This document shows positions 18,382 to 27,209 of a stretch of DNA of 64,000 nucleotides, in pieces. Under the pieces are notes generated by a model that worked only from the letters and a program-made list of their open reading frames with translations, had not been told where the DNA came from and searched no databases. The DNA is from Candidatus Bathyarchaeota archaeon. Lineage in GTDB: Archaea > Thermoproteota > Bathyarchaeia > Bathyarchaeales > Bathycorpusculaceae. A program made the position numbers and the translations under genes. The stretch spans positions 3,417 through 67,416 of the forward strand of contig PLYI01000118.1 of NCBI GenBank assembly GCA_003151735.1. The letters run 5' to 3'. Numbering within the stretch: the stretch's first letter is position 1; each line of letters begins with the position of its first letter.

Positions 18382-18993
18382 ATGAATATGAAAGAACCCT
18401 TTGCCTCATTTGTCAAAAAGGAGCTAGAACCAAGAACACTACTGATAACATGCGGGTTGCCTGCAAGCTACAAAACAGAAACTTCAGAGGAAGTCGCCAA
18501 AATCAAAGGTTACCCCATCTTACGCAGCGACTTAATTCGGCTTGAAGTACTCAAGAACGAAGATATCTTTGACGCCAAAGTCGCAGGAAACATGAACAAG
18601 CGGCTATCAGTCTACGACGAACTGTTTAAACGCGCAGATGAAATGGCTACAAAGGGCAAGGCCGGCTTAATTTTGGATGCTACCTTTGTTACGCAGGAGC
18701 TTCGCAGGCAAGCCGCTGAAATAGCTGCAAAGAACAAAATGACGTTCGTTATTCTACAGACGAGTTGCCCCCAGGAGGTATCTATCGCCAGAATCATGAG
18801 GCGAACCAAAGCGAAGTATGAGTCGAATGCTCTTACGGAAGAAGCGTACCTTGCCAACAAGAACAAGTTTGAACCTGTTGACGTAGATGACCTAAAGAAA
18901 AAGTTTCCAACGCTCAAAGTCACGCATCTAACAGTCGACACGTGCCATGACGAATTGGACAAATGGTTCGTTGTTGGTATGGAGAAAAGGTAA
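18382..18993 (+). CDS. P-loop kinase-like protein (COG0645-type)
   Basis: 203 aa. A Walker A motif of the form GLPASYKTE occurs near residue 26, followed by the substrate-site RSDLIRLE. LILDATFVTQELRRQA resembles the kinase 'DAT' second-strand motif of zeta-toxin/polynucleotide-kinase-like proteins, and RIMRRTKAKYESN resembles an LID segment. In many genomes this kinase is fused to an aminoglycoside-phosphotransferase-like domain; here such a domain is encoded separately at 19883-20890. The GAGG motif fits the second ATG (18388) better than the first. The substrate is unknown. It overlaps no neighbour and is followed by a PHP gene 8 nt on. Confidence 0.75.
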   Translation: MNMKEPFASFVKKELEPRTLLITCGLPASYKTETSEEVAKIKGYPILRSDLIRLEVLKNEDIFDAKVAGNMNKRLSVYDELFKRADEMATKGKAGLILDATFVTQELRRQAAEIAAKNKMTFVILQTSCPQEVSIARIMRRTKAKYESNALTEEAYLANKNKFEPVDVDDLKKKFPTLKVTHLTVDTCHDELDKWFVVGMEKR

Positions 18994-19001
18994 AGTCACA
19001 A

Positions 19002-19868
19002 ATGAAAACTGACTTACACATACACTCCAGCAGTTCAGATGGAAAATTCACCGTAACAGAAATCATAAAAGAAGCTAAAAACAGAAACATCGATTTTTTA
19101 GCAATCAGCGATCACGATAACATAAACTGCCAACCCCAAGCTATTGCCCAAGCAACGAAAGCAGGCATCCACTATGTTACCGGTGTCGAGTTAAACGTCA
19201 CTTTTTCTCAGCCTAACTTCCAGAATGGCAGGAATGTTTCGCTGGATTTTTTAGGCTATCAATTTGACCCTCAAAACAAGGCGCTCCTAGCAAAATTGGA
19301 AACGATAGCTAAATACCGCCAGGAAAGAGCGTCAAAAATCTTGGACAACCTTAACGCTGAATTCAAAAAAGAAAACATTGCCTGCCTAACCGCTGATGAT
19401 TTCCGTAGGATTGAGGAGTCAGTAGATGGCACGTTGGGCAGACCCCATATCGCGGATTATCTTGTTAAGAAGGGAATCGTTAAGACGCGTCAGGAAGCAT
19501 TTGACAAGTACCTCGTAAAATGCGACGTTCCAAAGTTTCCGCTTTACCTGGAGGAAGCATCAAAGCTCATCAGAGGTGCGGGCGGAAAGTTGGTGCTGGC
19601 TCACCCGAACGATCCACATGGAACCTCGCTGGCATCATTAACTAAAGTGCTTGATGAACAAACAGGAATTGTCAAAGAAAAAATGCTGCCCCACATCGAC
19701 GGCGTTGAATGCTGGCACTCAAGAAACACCCCAGAAACAACATATCATTACGTTGCGTTTGCGAAGGCCCAGGGGTTGATGATGACTGGAGGCAGCGATT
19801 GCCACCAAAAACCAATCATGATGGGCTCAGTTCAGATTCCAGATTGGGTAGCTAACCAATTCATATAA
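19002..19868 (+). CDS. PHP-domain phosphoesterase
   Basis: 288 aa from ATG 19002; the upstream extension to 18963 lies inside the kinase gene. PHP metal ligands are visible: DLHIHSSSSDGKFT at the N-terminus, AISDHDNI, a Glu in GVELNVTF, HPND near residue 204, and GGSDCHQKP at the C-terminus. The layout matches the TrpH/YciV (RNase AM, 3',5'-nucleotide phosphatase) branch of PHP proteins, which act on nucleotides or RNA 5' ends. Cytoplasmic. It follows the P-loop kinase gene directly and is probably co-transcribed. Confidence 0.85.
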   Translation: MKTDLHIHSSSSDGKFTVTEIIKEAKNRNIDFLAISDHDNINCQPQAIAQATKAGIHYVTGVELNVTFSQPNFQNGRNVSLDFLGYQFDPQNKALLAKLETIAKYRQERASKILDNLNAEFKKENIACLTADDFRRIEESVDGTLGRPHIADYLVKKGIVKTRQEAFDKYLVKCDVPKFPLYLEEASKLIRGAGGKLVLAHPNDPHGTSLASLTKVLDEQTGIVKEKMLPHIDGVECWHSRNTPETTYHYVAFAKAQGLMMTGGSDCHQKPIMMGSVQIPDWVANQFI

Positions 19869-19882
19869 TTGATATTGGGATT

Positions 19883-20890
19883 CTACAGGTTTTTTGCGTA
19901 TTCAGCAGCCAGTTTGAAGTAAGCTTTTGCTTCAATTATTGCTGACACCTTTTCTTGAGCGTTGATGTTTTGGTCATCGAGTCTGAAGCTGATTACTTTA
20001 CCGCGAACGTATGCTCTGTAACATTTGTAGAAAGGAAGAAGCTCGGGTAGTTGTTGGTCTTTAGAGTATGTAAGGTAGCGCTCTATGAAGTGGTTTGCTA
20101 GGTCAGGTCTTTGCTGGAAGTCTAAGTCCATGGCTAAGAACGCTACATCGGCGGCGACATCGGAGTATCTGAATCGATCGTTGAATTCTATGGCGTCGAA
20201 GATGCAGATTTTTTCGGTTATGAAGATATTTCCTGAGTGAAGGTCACCATGGCAGTCTCTGATGCGCTTTTCGACTATTCGGATTTCAAAAAGAACTTTG
20301 TTTCTGACCATGAAATCGTTGATTTTCGTTTGGACAAATTGGAAGTCTGCCTGGGGAATCGTTTGATCGATGTATTTTGTAGTTTGAGCGAAGTTTTCGT
20401 CCCAGTTAGTTTTTATTATTTTTAGGGAACCGAACTGGCTTATTTCGGAGTTAGTTTGTGCTTTTGAGTGGAACTCAGCAACTATTTCTGCTATTTTATC
20501 GATGGTTTTTTTGTCTACTTTGTTTTTCTTTAGAAGCACGGTCATTATTCTTTCTTGAGGCAGCCGTTTCATCTTTAAGGCGTATTCAACCGTTTCGCCG
20601 GGGCCTTTTATCTTAATTTTGCTTGATTTGTTGATTGGAACTACTTCAAGGTAAATTTGTGGGCACAGGCGCCTGTTGAGCTCTAACTCTTTTTCGCAGA
20701 AGGCACACCTTTTTTCTAGCGTTGAGAAATCTAGGAATCCGAAGTTTACGGCTTTTTTTACTTTGTAAACATACTTTTTTGTTAAGAAGACAAAGGATAT
20801 GTGGGTTTGGATGAGTTCGATTTTGCCGCCGTTTTGGGGGTAGGTTTCTGGTTTGAGCAGGGCATCTACCACTTCTTTTTGATCTTGCAT
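19883..20890 (-). CDS. Aminoglycoside-phosphotransferase-like kinase (COG2187-type)
   Basis: 335 aa from ATG 20890, preceded by GGAAGA. The frame is open to 21046, but the extra 52 residues look non-coding. A kinase-like fold is indicated by FLTKKYVYKVKKAVNFGFLD (nucleotide-binding Lys), RDCHGDLHSGNIF (catalytic HGD-H-NIF loop) and CIFDAIEFNDRFRYSDVAAD (metal-binding Asp). This is the partner domain of the P-loop kinase at 18382, often fused to it elsewhere; the PHP gene lies between the two here. The phosphate acceptor is unknown, and antibiotic resistance should not be assumed. Confidence 0.8.
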   Translation of the reverse strand: MQDQKEVVDALLKPETYPQNGGKIELIQTHISFVFLTKKYVYKVKKAVNFGFLDFSTLEKRCAFCEKELELNRRLCPQIYLEVVPINKSSKIKIKGPGETVEYALKMKRLPQERIMTVLLKKNKVDKKTIDKIAEIVAEFHSKAQTNSEISQFGSLKIIKTNWDENFAQTTKYIDQTIPQADFQFVQTKINDFMVRNKVLFEIRIVEKRIRDCHGDLHSGNIFITEKICIFDAIEFNDRFRYSDVAADVAFLAMDLDFQQRPDLANHFIERYLTYSKDQQLPELLPFYKCYRAYVRGKVISFRLDDQNINAQEKVSAIIEAKAYFKLAAEYAKNL

Positions 20891-21032
20891 TTTACAGGTC
20901 TTCCTTTGAGTTGTATTGTTGTGGGTTGGCAGCCAGATAAATATAGGGGTTCTGTTTTGTTCAGCAGCTTGATTGGGCCTTTTTTGGCTTAACTTTATAT
21001 CCCAATCATTGGAGAGATTTTGGGGATTAAAG

Positions 21033-21146
21033 GTGGCGACAGACAAGCCAGCGGATTTAAAGAGGGCACTCTTAAACAGTGGTTACTCTCGCAATGCAAC
21101 TAAAAAAATCGTAGCGCATTACACTAAAGAAGTTGAAAGTTTTTAA
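21033..21146 (+). CDS. Putative 37-aa microprotein
   Basis: GTG 21033 to TAA 21146. The peptide begins VATDKPADLKRALLNSGYSR and ends HYTKEVESF; it is basic and helix-prone with a coherent amino-acid composition. A TTTATATC box at about 20994-21001 sits roughly 30 nt upstream, giving a nearly leaderless transcript. The 3' end overlaps the convergent pyrE end by 23 nt. No family is recognised; the evidence is promoter placement and codon texture. Confidence 0.4.
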   Translation: MATDKPADLKRALLNSGYSRNATKKIVAHYTKEVESF

Positions 21147-21747
21147 CGTAATCCAGGACTTTGTCAGCTTGCTCCTTTGAGATATGCTTATCCCGACTGA
21201 GTGAGTCTACGATGTCGGAGATTTTTGCTAAGGAATGCACTCGATAGCCAAGTTTTTCTAGTTTTTCTTTGCCTCCGTGCTCGCGGTTTACAACAACTAA
21301 CAGATGTTTCACGTTGGCACCTAGCTCTTGGAGAGGCTTTATACCTTCAACTTTGGAGATGCCTTCGCTTATAACGTCGTCAAAAAAGAGAACGTTGTCG
21401 CCCTTATTCACGTCTGCACCAGCGATTCTTCCTGTGACGCCGTAGGCTTTGTCTTCTTTTCTAACTATTATGCAGGGCAGGTTCAGGCTGCAGGCGATGC
21501 TTGGCGCAATCAAAGCGCCTTTAAGCTCAATGGAGGCTAACTTGTCTATTTTGTCACCTTCCATTATCTGCTTAATTTTTTCTGAGGCAGCCTCAGCGAT
21601 GACGCACAGTTGCTGCGGCGCGGAGAGGACCCGGGCAAGGTCGATGTAGTAGGGGCTTGTTGCTCCGGACTTGATTTTGAAGCTTCCAAACTTTAAGCAT
21701 CCAGAGAGGTAAAGAGCGTTAGCCACTTTATCAGTAATAGTTGACAT
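21124..21747 (-). CDS. pyrE: Orotate phosphoribosyltransferase
   Basis: 207 aa; makes OMP from orotate and PRPP in pyrimidine synthesis. The type I PRTase fold is shown by FGSFKIKSGATSPYYIDLARV (substrate loop), KEDKAYGVTGRI and the PRPP-binding motif VLFFDDVISEGISKVEGI. ATG 21747. It stands alone among non-pyrimidine genes, convergent with a putative microprotein gene. The DDVISEGIS variant of the usual DDVxTTGxS is a small departure but keeps both acidic residues. Confidence 0.88.
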   Translation of the reverse strand: MSTITDKVANALYLSGCLKFGSFKIKSGATSPYYIDLARVLSAPQQLCVIAEAASEKIKQIMEGDKIDKLASIELKGALIAPSIACSLNLPCIIVRKEDKAYGVTGRIAGADVNKGDNVLFFDDVISEGISKVEGIKPLQELGANVKHLLVVVNREHGGKEKLEKLGYRVHSLAKISDIVDSLSRDKHISKEQADKVLDYVKNFQLL

Positions 21748-21914
21748 GTGAGTTATCCCTGATGAGAATGTGAACTTGCAAATTTAACCCTTTAGCAACA
21801 GATTTTTTGGCGCCCATTTGGATCCTATTAGGATATCATTGCAGAAACCTATAGGGGGTAGGTCCGTAATGGCGTTTTCTACCATCAATAATATGTTAAA
21901 AGTGGGGAAAGAAA

Positions 21915-22889
21915 CTAAACGACTAAATCAGCCATGTCCACGCTTCGCTCGTAAATCTGCCTAAGAAAAGACACCGCTGCCAAAAGCTGAGGCATCAAAT
22001 CCACGGAAGATTCTTTTGCCACGCGCTCAACGTTTGAGTTGGTTGCTTCAATTTTCCCCCTTAGGTTACGCACATTCTCCGCCAGCGAGATGTCTTTGGT
22101 TAAAAATGCTTTGAGCGCTTGCTCATCAGCCTCGCAACAAGCAGACTGTAGCTCAAACAGCAGTTTGCGCAGCTCGTCGGATAACTTGGTTCCGTTAAGC
22201 GCTACGGTGTTCGAAGCCAACTGAACACAGGCATCACCTATACCTTCGATTAAACTTGCAGCCAAACGATAATCTAAACATTCAATCGGCGTAATCCCTA
22301 ATTTATCGCTTAGCCGCGGATTCTGTATAATCGTACGAAGAGTTCTAACCAGCAAAAAATAAAGTCGGTTGCTTTCGTTATCACGTGATACAACACTCTT
22401 AGCTAGCTCCGAATCGCTGTTAATGAAAGAGTTAGTAACATCCCGAATCATCCCTGCCACGATGCCATGGTTTCTCTGCAGAATTTTTTCTGGCAAAAAA
22501 CCAAACGGTTGCTGCGATATGCTCTGTAGCGAAATCTTGCCTATGGTTTCTTCAACAATCTCTAAACCTGCCAAAGAACTGGCTGTTGACTTCACTATTT
22601 TTCTTGCGTTGGCATCAATACGGTCCTTTGCTTCAATGTTAATTGTATCGTAACCCAGAAGGTATCTGCCGACGATTTCGCGCCCCAAAAAAGGGCCAAC
22701 GCATAAAGTGGCAACTTTGGGCTCAGGCTCAGCAGCGTTTTTAGGGTCAACAAGAAGTTTACCGTCGCTGGTAACTTCCAAATTTACTTCAACACCCTTC
22801 TTTAAACCAGACTCATTTGCCCAATCTCTTGGCAAACAAACAAAAAAAGTCCCTGTTGGTGTTTGCTGAATTTTACGTGATTCACCCAA
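21915..22889 (-). CDS. phoU: PhoU-family phosphate regulator with AbrB-like N-terminal domain
   Basis: 324 aa from TTG 22889, preceded by GGGGA. The first ~45 residues (RKIQQTPTGTFFVCLPRDWA...GLKKGVEVNLEV) are an AbrB/MazE swapped-hairpin DNA-binding domain. The remainder is helical PhoU repeats (RIDANARKIVKSTASSLAGLEIVEET). Archaeal proteins of this architecture regulate phosphate transport and bind DNA. No pst genes are nearby, so the target is unknown. It is divergent from the DP1 gene across 213 nt of AT-rich DNA. Confidence 0.85.
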   Translation of the reverse strand: MGESRKIQQTPTGTFFVCLPRDWANESGLKKGVEVNLEVTSDGKLLVDPKNAAEPEPKVATLCVGPFLGREIVGRYLLGYDTINIEAKDRIDANARKIVKSTASSLAGLEIVEETIGKISLQSISQQPFGFLPEKILQRNHGIVAGMIRDVTNSFINSDSELAKSVVSRDNESNRLYFLLVRTLRTIIQNPRLSDKLGITPIECLDYRLAASLIEGIGDACVQLASNTVALNGTKLSDELRKLLFELQSACCEADEQALKAFLTKDISLAENVRNLRGKIEATNSNVERVAKESSVDLMPQLLAAVSFLRQIYERSVDMADLVV

Positions 22890-23102
22890 TTGTATTTCCC
22901 CGGAAGATACAACATATCTAAACTATGGTTTGCTTATTTAAATTGTATTGATTTTCCATAACTTAACTTCAAAAATACAATCAAACCAACATTAAAAATA
23001 AAAAGTCTTCCCAAAAAAACGTTCTTCAAAAAATAAGTGACAAACGAAAAACAGTAAATAACTCAAGAGCATAACTGCCTAACATAAAAACCATCTTTAA
23101 TC

Positions 23103-24710
23103 ATGGGTCAAGGCAAGAACGTGATGAGTGCACAAGAAAAACTCCAAAAAGCAATAGAGATAACCATCATGGCAGGGTATCAATTAAACAGCGAAGCCTT
23201 TGAGTTCCTCAGCCTAAAAGCTGAAACAAATGACCCTGTTCTCATTATGGACTTGGCTCTTGAGCGAATCCAAGAGTTGCATGATAAACCCATGTTCATA
23301 GAAAAAAGCTTCCTAGAAGCGCTTCTGCAAGCTGCGGTACCTGCGCCACAAATTCAAGTCCCCGAACGTCCATACGTTCCATCGCCTAGTGCTCCACAGC
23401 CTCAATTGCGGCCCCTTGAGGAAAATCCAGATTTAACCGAAAATGAGTTTTATCCTTACGCCAGAGATATCGCATCACAACTCAATATCATGGATGACGC
23501 CACTGGGAAGCTTACTTCAAACGGCACTTTAGAAGAGTATGTACTCTACTTTCAAGACCGTTTCAAGCGCATTGAAAAACTGTTAAGGCAAAGAATGGAT
23601 GTCAAAGCGGCAACCTCAATAGTAGAAGCACTCAAGTCGCAGCCAAAAACTAGGCTCAAAATCATCTGTATGCTAACCGAGAAAAGGGATTCAAAAAATA
23701 ACATCTTACTATCCGTCGAGGACTTGCATGGAAGCGCAACCATCCTTGTTTCTCAAAAAGCGCCTGAAGAAATAAAGAAGAAAGCACTTACGCTTCTACC
23801 AGACCAAGTTTTCTGCGCAGCAGTTGTTAAAACAAGAGGCGACCTACTGATGGCTGAAGACATAATCTTTCCTGACGTAGGCAAAAAGACGCCACAGCGA
23901 GCACAAGAACCAGTTTACGCTGTCCTCACATCCGACATCCATATTGGCAGTACAAAATTTACTAAAGAAGCATTCAAACGTTTCATCCTCTGGCTAATGG
24001 GTAAATATGGAACTCCAGAAATGCGTCAAATAGCTGGCCGCGTCAAATATCTTCTCATCGCGGGCGACATTGTCGATGGCATAGGCATTTATCCTGGTCA
24101 ACAAAATGAGCTGACCATACGGGACGTACATAAGCAGTATAATTTTGCAAGCAAATACCTAGAAAAAATCCCAGATTATATTGAAATCGTTTTGTCCCCA
24201 GGTAACCATGATGCCGCACGTAAATCCTTGCCCCAACCCGCCATACCGGAAGGATATCTAAAGGCAATTCAGGGCAAAAAAAACATCCACTCAGTCGGCA
24301 GCCCATGCTACCTAAGCATTCATGGCGTAGAAGTACTCATGTACCATGGCAGAAGCCTCGACGACATAGTTTCAGTTATTCCCGGAATGGACCATCAGCA
24401 CCCAGAAAAATCCATGCGTTTACTCATGCAAGGACGACATTTAGCACCTGTCTACGGCGGAAAAACCATGCTTTCCCCAGAAAACCGCGATTACTTAGTA
24501 ATTGACAAGGTTCCAGATATTTTTCATGCGGGACACGTACATGTTAATGGACTTTGCAATTACCGTGGAGTTCTCGTTGTGAATTCGGGCGGATGGCAAA
24601 ACCAAACTGATTATATGGAAAAATTAGGGTTGGTTCCTACACCGGGAAAAGTGCCAGTGGTGAATCTGCAGACAATGCAAACCACTATTCTAGATTTTAA
24701 TTTAAGTTAG
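23103..24710 (+). CDS. polB: DNA polymerase D small subunit (DP1), 3'-5' exonuclease
   Basis: 535 aa; the proofreading subunit of archaeal replicative polymerase D. The N-terminal helical region is followed by a Pro-rich linker (about 82-105), an OB-fold region and a calcineurin-like phosphoesterase domain with metal ligands in LTSDIHIGS, LIAGDIVDGIG, SPGNHDAARK, YHGRSLDD and FHAGHVHVNG. ATG 23103; an internal ATG 23124 (MSAQEKLQKA) is also possible. It ends in TAG, 4 nt inside the convergent cdc6 gene. Its partner DP2 is at 32117-35518, so the subunits are unlinked but within 8 kb, on either side of the putative origin. Confidence 0.93.
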   Translation: MGQGKNVMSAQEKLQKAIEITIMAGYQLNSEAFEFLSLKAETNDPVLIMDLALERIQELHDKPMFIEKSFLEALLQAAVPAPQIQVPERPYVPSPSAPQPQLRPLEENPDLTENEFYPYARDIASQLNIMDDATGKLTSNGTLEEYVLYFQDRFKRIEKLLRQRMDVKAATSIVEALKSQPKTRLKIICMLTEKRDSKNNILLSVEDLHGSATILVSQKAPEEIKKKALTLLPDQVFCAAVVKTRGDLLMAEDIIFPDVGKKTPQRAQEPVYAVLTSDIHIGSTKFTKEAFKRFILWLMGKYGTPEMRQIAGRVKYLLIAGDIVDGIGIYPGQQNELTIRDVHKQYNFASKYLEKIPDYIEIVLSPGNHDAARKSLPQPAIPEGYLKAIQGKKNIHSVGSPCYLSIHGVEVLMYHGRSLDDIVSVIPGMDHQHPEKSMRLLMQGRHLAPVYGGKTMLSPENRDYLVIDKVPDIFHAGHVHVNGLCNYRGVLVVNSGGWQNQTDYMEKLGLVPTPGKVPVVNLQTMQTTILDFNLS

Positions 24711-25948
24711 GCGCTGCCACCTGAGTTTTTGTGGGCTGCTTGAGGCGAATACTCGATTAATCTGCTAAAGCGGTTATCGCCACCAAAGACATCTCTAATC
24801 AAACTGCGCGAAATCTCCAGCCGTATCTTTTTGGTTCTGCCGTATCTTCCCATACTTACAACTTTTGCGTTCACAAGACCCATCGAATCCAACTCATTAA
24901 CCAAAGTGCCTAAACGACGCTGCGTCAGAAGCCCTGAGCCCATTTCACCGCACAACTCATTGTAAATATCGTATATCTCCCCAGTAGTAGCGCTTGGCTT
25001 GTTTAGGTGATAGACACTCAGCAACACCAGTTTTGAATGTAAAGTTAAGTTGTTGAGGGCTTCGACAACTCGGTTATGCTCAATATTCTTCTCAGCTTGA
25101 CGTACATGTTCCTCAGTAATCGTTTTCGCACCCAGTCGCTCAGCCACCTCTCCGGCAACACGCAACAAATCCAGCGCCCGCCTAGCATCTCCATGCTCTG
25201 CAGCAGCCAACGCTGAGCAAATACTCAAGGCAGAATCAGACAAGACGCCATCTTGAAAGGACAACTTTGAGCGTTCAAGCAATATGTTCCGGAGCTCTCC
25301 TGCATCGTATGGCCTGAAAACCAGCTCTTCTTCGCTGAGTGAACTAAAGACGCGAGGGTCCAAGAATTCTTTCAGGCGCAAATCGTTGGAGATGCCGATT
25401 ATAGCAACTTTACTTTTGGTTAATGTTTCATTTATTCTTGTTAACTCATACATGAAGGCGTCGCCGTGTTCCTTAATCAAAGCATCAACCTCATCTAGTA
25501 CAATTATGAATATTATTCTGGATTGATCCAACCCCGCGCGGAACCTGTCGAAAACTTCGCCTACAGATAACCCTGTGAAAGGTATAGTTAAACCAACGCT
25601 TTGGCTTAGGGCCGCGAAAACCCTGTATTCTGAACCAGTCATACGGCAGTTGATGTAGCAGAATTTTACCTGTGCACCATACTCTTTTGCTTTAGACTCT
25701 AAATGGCTTAAAACATACTTCGTAACAGCTGTTTTTCCAGTTCCCGTTTTCCCATAAATGAAGATGTTAGAGCAACGTGAATCCCTCAGCACTGGAGCAA
25801 CAGTCACACCTAACAGGCGAATCTGATCTTCACGGTGGGGAAGCTTCTCAGGAAGATAATCATGCCTTAGGACTTCTCGGTCCTTAAACAGTTTAGCACT
25901 GTTAACGAAATTTTCGAATACATCATCTAGTATACTTGAATTTCCCAT
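24707..25948 (-). CDS. cdc6: Orc1/Cdc6 replication initiator
   Basis: 413 aa AAA+ ATPase that binds origin recognition boxes and loads MCM. Walker A is IYGKTGTGKTAVTK (about 63-71) and Walker B IIVLDEVDAL. The sensor and initiator-specific region includes GISNDLRLKEFLDPRVFSSL with the conserved sensor Asn/Arg. A C-terminal winged helix (about 300-400; RRLGTLVNELDSMGLV) reads the DNA. ATG 25948 follows GAGGGATGG. The upstream intergenic region holds ORB-like sites, the usual arrangement for an archaeal initiator gene next to its own origin. Confidence 0.94.
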   Translation of the reverse strand: MGNSSILDDVFENFVNSAKLFKDREVLRHDYLPEKLPHREDQIRLLGVTVAPVLRDSRCSNIFIYGKTGTGKTAVTKYVLSHLESKAKEYGAQVKFCYINCRMTGSEYRVFAALSQSVGLTIPFTGLSVGEVFDRFRAGLDQSRIIFIIVLDEVDALIKEHGDAFMYELTRINETLTKSKVAIIGISNDLRLKEFLDPRVFSSLSEEELVFRPYDAGELRNILLERSKLSFQDGVLSDSALSICSALAAAEHGDARRALDLLRVAGEVAERLGAKTITEEHVRQAEKNIEHNRVVEALNNLTLHSKLVLLSVYHLNKPSATTGEIYDIYNELCGEMGSGLLTQRRLGTLVNELDSMGLVNAKVVSMGRYGRTKKIRLEISRSLIRDVFGGDNRFSRLIEYSPQAAHKNSGGSA

Positions 25949-26097
25949 TATCCATCCCTCGCCTCATTCTTGAGAGGTAACACCGTTATTTCGTGTGGAA
26001 CAGATAAAGGCTATAGTACAAAAAACTGGTCTTAGAACACAACAATCCTAAAAAACAATGAAACCAGCCGATAACAGCCAAACAAAGCGAGAGCACA

Positions 26098-26123
26098 CAC
26101 ACCCCAAAGTTTCTACTGGAGAA
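26098..26123 (-). promoter_or_regulatory. ORB-like Cdc6 binding site 1
   Basis: Minus strand reads TTCTCCAGTAGAAACTTTGG followed by GGTGTG. It has the ORB layout: TCCAGTxGAAAC core, three bases, then a GGGG tract (the 'G-string'). Confidence 0.7.
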
Positions 26124-26139
26124 AAAAGTTTGGTAAACT

Positions 26140-26250
26140 AAAACCACTATATTACTTATATATAAAAATATACTCTGATAGGTAAGACGCCTTTTCATAT
26201 ATTAATAATTACTATCCAAGATTTTAGACAAATATTTTGCAAATATTTTT
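26140..26250. other. AT-rich candidate DNA unwinding element
   Basis: Almost entirely A/T, with ATTACTTATATATAAAAATA and CATATATTAATAATTAC, lying between ORB-like sites 1 and 2. No coding frame crosses it. Confidence 0.55.
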
Positions 26251-26284
26251 TCAGGCTCTCCTGACTTCTTTTTGTCCTAAATAC

Positions 26285-26308
26285 TTCGAGCGGAAACATA
26301 GGGGTGCC
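26285..26308 (+). promoter_or_regulatory. ORB-like Cdc6 binding site 2
   Basis: Plus strand TTCGAGCGGAAACATAGGGG then TGCC. It shares the GAAAC/G-string layout with sites 1 and 3 and is inverted relative to them, flanking the AT-rich element. Confidence 0.7.
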
Positions 26309-26541
26309 TGTCCCAACATTTATCCATGGTAAAAACGACATGGAAAAAGTGATGAGCAGCCTTTCTTATTCATGGCTAACTGCAATCTATCACGAGAAAA
26401 CTTTACGGTTTTTTTAACCAAGTTTTCTGAGATTTTTCCTTCACAAAATTGTGAACACATGTGAAATAGCATCGGAATTGTCGCTTTGCTGAACCTGTTT
26501 TCTATTAAATTACTCTTTTCCTGTCTCTTACAAGTGAATAA

Positions 26542-26565
26542 GGCACCCCTACGCTTCTACTGGAA
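26542..26565 (-). promoter_or_regulatory. ORB-like Cdc6 binding site 3
   Basis: Minus strand TTCCAGTAGAAGCGTAGGGG then TGCC. The TAGGGGTGCC end is identical to site 2, so sites 2 and 3 form an inverted pair about 234 bp apart. Confidence 0.7.
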
Positions 26566-26761
26566 AAGGAAAACCAAGGCGTAACTGAATTAATTCAGAC
26601 GTTTAACTTATCTGTGAAGCTGGTAACAATGAAACAACTTCAAAGTTTGTCGATTATAGTATTATAAGCTCGATAATGTCTTTTTTTATTATCCTGTTTC
26701 ACCATAACAGCTATAAGTTGTGAAGCATTAGTTTGTGAACAACCCTTAAGGTGTATAGCAG

Positions 26762-27190
26762 ATGCCGGCTCGGAAAATACGCGTGGAGCTGTTCGATAGT
26801 GATGGTAATCGATACACCATTGCATTTGAGGGTCAAGTGACCCGCGATAAAGCTCTTCGTCTGTTGGATCTGGTAGAATTGTTGGGCGGCGCTCAAGGTG
26901 AGGGACCAACTGCGAACGCAGCTGCTTTGCCTAATCGGGTTTTGTCACGTTTTGAAAAGGTCCACACGGTTATCCAGAAAAATTTTCCTTTAATCTGGTT
27001 CTCCTCCAAGAATATTCAATCGGTTTATGAGCAGGAACTAAAGGAACCAATTAGCCTCAGTACTGTTTCAACTTATCTTTCACGGATGACGATCAAAGGT
27101 ATGCTTCTTAGGACTGGTGGACCCAACAGCCTAAAGTACAAGACAGCGCCCAACATTTCCCAGGCAACCATTAAGCAACGCATAAAGTAA
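26762..27190 (+). CDS. Winged-helix DNA-binding protein next to oriC
   Basis: 142 aa, ATG 26762, 9 nt after AAGGTG. The N-terminal ~45 residues form a beta-strand/helix module (RKIRVELFDSDGNRYTIAFE...DKALRLLDLVELL). The C-terminal ~80 residues look like a winged helix (WFSSKNIQSVYEQELKEPIS, LSTVSTYLSRMTIKGMLLRT). The origin-proximal position suggests a role in replication or local regulation, but that is inferred from location only. It is convergent with the MarR-like gene, 19 nt away. Confidence 0.7.
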   Translation: MPARKIRVELFDSDGNRYTIAFEGQVTRDKALRLLDLVELLGGAQGEGPTANAAALPNRVLSRFEKVHTVIQKNFPLIWFSSKNIQSVYEQELKEPISLSTVSTYLSRMTIKGMLLRTGGPNSLKYKTAPNISQATIKQRIK

Positions 27191-27209
27191 GAAAGTTCCT
27201 GAGAAGAAC

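Larger units (their letters stand above)
25949..26761. other. Putative replication origin (oriC)
   Basis: An 813-nt non-coding region between cdc6 and a winged-helix gene. It contains three ORB-like elements in both orientations (26098-26123, 26285-26308, 26542-26565), and between the first two a strongly AT-rich stretch (about 26140-26250, with TTATATATAAAAATATA) suitable as an unwinding element. A further palindrome TCACAAAATTGTGA lies near 26440. Location beside cdc6 and polymerase genes supports origin function. This is inference from motif and context; no skew could be computed. Confidence 0.75.
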
